This document shows, one piece after another, positions 61,762 through 64,000 of a stretch of 64,000 bases of DNA. Origin of the DNA: Paenibacillus terrae (GTDB lineage Bacteria; Bacillota; Bacilli; Paenibacillales; Paenibacillaceae). A program made the position numbers and the translations under genes. Position 1 is the stretch's first letter. Every line of letters begins with the position of its first letter. A model generated the notes under the pieces. The model saw nothing but the letters and a program-made list of their open reading frames with translations. It did no database searches and had not been told where the DNA came from. The DNA is taken from assembly GCF_000943545.1 (NCBI RefSeq), contig NZ_JTHP01000020.1, forward strand, positions 1 to 64,000, written 5' to 3'.

Positions 61762-63378
61762 TCAGTGATTTACCAGTCCTTGAGGCGATAGGTCGGTCTG
61801 CTGATTTTTCGGAGACGGTGCTTCCAGCAACGCATAACGGAAACTGTCCACCAGTGCTTCCCAGCTGGCTTCAATTACATTTTCGGATACGCCCACGTTA
61901 CTCCAGACGTCCTCGTAATTTTTGGATTCAATGAGCACACGTACCTTGGCAGCGGTGGCATCTTTTTCGTCAAGTACACGTACTTTGTAGTCAGCCAGAT
62001 GCATATCCCGCAGTGCCGGAAAATATTGAGAAAGGGCTTTACGCAGTGCATTATCGAGTGCGTTGACTGGACCGTTGCCTTCGGCAGCAGTATAAACGCT
62101 TGTGCCTGCAACATTCAGCTTCAAGAACGCTTCGGATACAACTGGACGGCCCGCTGTTTTCTCCACAAGCACCTTGAAGGACTCAAACGAGAACATTTCC
62201 TTCACTTCACCGCCCGCTTCACGAATGAGCAGCTCCAGTGAAGCATCGGCTCCTTCAAACTGGTAGCCCTGATGCTCCAGCTCCTTAATGCGGCTGATGA
62301 CGCCACGGGCCTCATTGCTGGACGGATCAAGGGTAATACCCAGTTCCTGCGCTTTGGACACAACATTGCTTTGTCCGGCTAGTTCAGAGACCAGCACCCG
62401 TTGCTTGTTGCCCACCAGTTCGGGGGCGATGTGCTCATAGGTTCGCGAGTCGCGCAGAATAGCTGACACGTGGATACCGCCCTTGTGAGCAAAGGCAGCA
62501 TTACCGACATAAGGCTGGTTCACAGGCAAATTCACGTTGGCGACTTCGCTGACAAAGCGGGCCGTGTTGTGAAGCTGCTTTAGTTTGTCGGAGTCCAAAC
62601 AATCGTAGCCGAGCTTGAGCTGCAAATTTGGAATGACGGAGCATAAATTAGCGTTACCACAACGCTCGCCGTATCCGTTAATCGTACCTTGAATTTGTCT
62701 CGCGCCTGCTTGCACTGCACTCAGTGTATTGGCAACAGCCAATTCGCAGTCATTGTGTGTGTGAATGCCCAACCGTGACCTTGTCAGCTGGCTTTGCAGT
62801 ATGTTGACAATTTCCTGTATTTCATGCGGCATGGTACCGCCGTTAGTATCGCACATGACGAGCCAATCTGCGCCTGCTTCTTCTGCTTTTTTCATGACCG
62901 CGAGTGCGTATTCGGGATTATTTTTATATCCGTCAAAAAAATGCTCGGCATCAAAAATAACCTCCATGCCCCCTTGCTTTAAAAAGGCGATGGAGTCGTA
63001 AATCATGGACAGATTTTCTTCGAGGGTCGTCTGTAAGGCTGTGTGTACATGAAAATCCCATGATTTGCCGACGAGAGTAGCCGCTTGAGCGCCGGATTCC
63101 AGAATCCGTTGCAAATTGGCATCCTGTGCCGCTATGCTATCTTTACGGCGTGTGCTGCCGAAGGCGACAATCTTTGCCTGAAGTCCCAGCTCTTGCACTC
63201 GTTTGAAAAATTCGATATCCTTGCTGTTACTCCCGGGAATCCCGCCTTCAATATAATGAACACCGAGATCATCGAGTTTTTTGGCGATTTTCAATTTGTC
63301 GTCAGCAGACAAGCTAATTCCTTCTCCTTGAGTTCCGTCGCGCAGTGTTGTATCGAAGATAGAGATAGCGGTGGACAT
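61762..63378 (-). CDS. cimA: Citramalate synthase
   Basis: 538 aa. ATG start after GAAGGAGGAGTCCTC on the minus strand. HMGL-like TIM barrel: 'IFDTTLRDGTQGEGISLS', 'EGGIPGSNSKD', 'CDTNGGTMPHEI', 'RLGIHTHNDCELAVANT', plus a C-terminal regulatory domain. Condenses pyruvate and acetyl-CoA to (R)-citramalate for threonine-independent isoleucine synthesis. The leader (63379-63600) shows no T-box motif. Confidence 0.93.
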   Translation of the reverse strand: MSTAISIFDTTLRDGTQGEGISLSADDKLKIAKKLDDLGVHYIEGGIPGSNSKDIEFFKRVQELGLQAKIVAFGSTRRKDSIAAQDANLQRILESGAQAATLVGKSWDFHVHTALQTTLEENLSMIYDSIAFLKQGGMEVIFDAEHFFDGYKNNPEYALAVMKKAEEAGADWLVMCDTNGGTMPHEIQEIVNILQSQLTRSRLGIHTHNDCELAVANTLSAVQAGARQIQGTINGYGERCGNANLCSVIPNLQLKLGYDCLDSDKLKQLHNTARFVSEVANVNLPVNQPYVGNAAFAHKGGIHVSAILRDSRTYEHIAPELVGNKQRVLVSELAGQSNVVSKAQELGITLDPSSNEARGVISRIKELEHQGYQFEGADASLELLIREAGGEVKEMFSFESFKVLVEKTAGRPVVSEAFLKLNVAGTSVYTAAEGNGPVNALDNALRKALSQYFPALRDMHLADYKVRVLDEKDATAAKVRVLIESKNYEDVWSNVGVSENVIEASWEALVDSFRYALLEAPSPKNQQTDLSPQGLVNH

Positions 63379-63623
63379 GAGGACTCCTCCTTCGCGGATT
63401 GCATAGATTGGTAGTGCTTTGCTTTTTTAAGCAGCTTATTTAATGATTTAACGCGTGAAAATAGAAAAGTATCAACCTGCCTTGATTCGTATGATTTTTG
63501 ATTATATCAACTTATGACTTCAAATGTAATATATAAATATCATTTTTGACCGCAAACCTTTAATTTCATGTAAAATAGGGCATAGAATCATTTTATAATT
63601 TATAGTTAAAAGAAGGGTTGAGC

Positions 63624-64000
63624 GTGAGAGACGTCAGTGCTTATTATCCGGTTGGTGGGCGGGTTATTCTGCATGTCGATATGAACGCATTTTATTGTTC
63701 TGTTCATGCAGCGGAGGAACCGGAGAAATACAAGGGTTTACCTACCGCCGTCGCGGGCAGCAGTGAGCTGCGCAGAGGAGTAATCGTAACCTGCTCCTAT
63801 GAAGCCCGGCGATTGGGCATCTCAACAGGGATGGTCGTCCAGCAAGCCCGGCGGATTTGTCCGCAGCTTATCGTGATTCAGCCTGATTTTCACCTGTACC
63901 GTCGTTATTCCAAAGCTTTTATGAGCATTGCTTATTCGTATACGCCTATGTTGGAGGCAACTTCAATTGATGAATGTTATCTGGACATTACAGGTTCCAG
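63624..64000 (+). CDS. dinB: DNA polymerase IV, 5' part (cut by window end)
   Basis: First 125 codons in the window. GTG 63624 after AGAAGGGTTGAGC. 'VILHVDMNAFYCSVHAAE' near residue 15-32 (first catalytic Asp), 'SYEARRLGISTGM' (fingers) and 'SIDECYLDIT' (Asp-Glu pair) are Y-family motifs. Error-prone translesion polymerase. I found no LexA-type CGAAC-N4-GTTCG box in the 200 bases upstream. Confidence 0.92.
   Translation, partial: MRDVSAYYPVGGRVILHVDMNAFYCSVHAAEEPEKYKGLPTAVAGSSELRRGVIVTCSYEARRLGISTGMVVQQARRICPQLIVIQPDFHLYRRYSKAFMSIAYSYTPMLEATSIDECYLDITGS

Noticed and set aside
63379-63600. T-box or other riboswitch before cimA
   Set aside because: No T-box motif or specifier hairpin on the minus strand; the leader is plain AT-rich DNA.
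63424-63620. LexA box for dinB
   Set aside because: No CGAAC-N4-GTTCG-like sequence found by eye.

Overview
The window looks like chromosomal DNA of a low-to-mid GC, endospore-type Gram-positive bacterium, most likely Paenibacillus (P. polymyxa-like). Reasons: strong GGAGG-type ribosome binding sites, frequent TTG/GTG starts, hairpin-plus-T-run terminators after many units, and Bacillales families (YutE, YuzB, YugP, YtpB, YitT, YesL, DUF3906, coproporphyrin-type hemEHY, LTA synthase, CshA, CimA). The genus is inferred from gene content, not from a database search.

Layout. 1-10.7 kb is an accessory polymorphic-toxin locus: a truncated protein made of nine ~95-aa repeats, a 1653-aa secreted Rhs/YD-repeat protein with an alpha/beta-hydrolase (lipase-like) tip, a membrane-anchored candidate immunity protein, and a promoterless near-identical copy of the Rhs core carrying a different, AT-rich tip. 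11-18.6 kb is housekeeping: polysaccharide deacetylase, holin-like protein, Dabb, YutE, a SufR-like regulator, YtxH, glutamate racemase, a LysM-M14 peptidase, and two small proteins (HesB-like and YuzB). 18.7-32.8 kb holds an LTA synthase under a Pho-box-like array, an RNA methyltransferase, an O-methyltransferase, an MFS pump with a possible leader peptide, hemE-hemH-hemY, CapA, GDPD, an FAH-family enzyme, DUF92 and TetR.

32.9-49.9 kb holds an ABC-F ATPase, an aldo/keto reductase, LysR, an M42 peptidase, LapA, PepF with an unusual leader, a cold-shock protein, two MATE pumps, the C35 terpene synthase YtpB, pfkA, DUF3906, a DUF4015 glycoside hydrolase and YitT. 50-64 kb holds the CshA helicase with a long 5' leader, YesL, a structured RNA that I read as 6S RNA, DUF1499, tpx, rhomboid, LysR, YugP, MerR, an ammonium-transporter operon (amtB, DUF294 nucleotidyltransferase, DnaQ-like exonuclease), a TlpA-like thioredoxin, cimA and the start of dinB.

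How the genes work together. Most of the window is a patchwork of short operons. The parts that look like systems are the Rhs toxin/immunity/cassette locus; the hemEHY operon; and the amtB-DUF294-DnaQ unit, which carries a perfect TGTNA-N7-TNACA GlnR/TnrA-type box and has a GlnD-like nucleotidyltransferase where a PII gene would normally follow amtB. Several leaders (pepF, MFS, cshA, csp) suggest post-transcriptional control.
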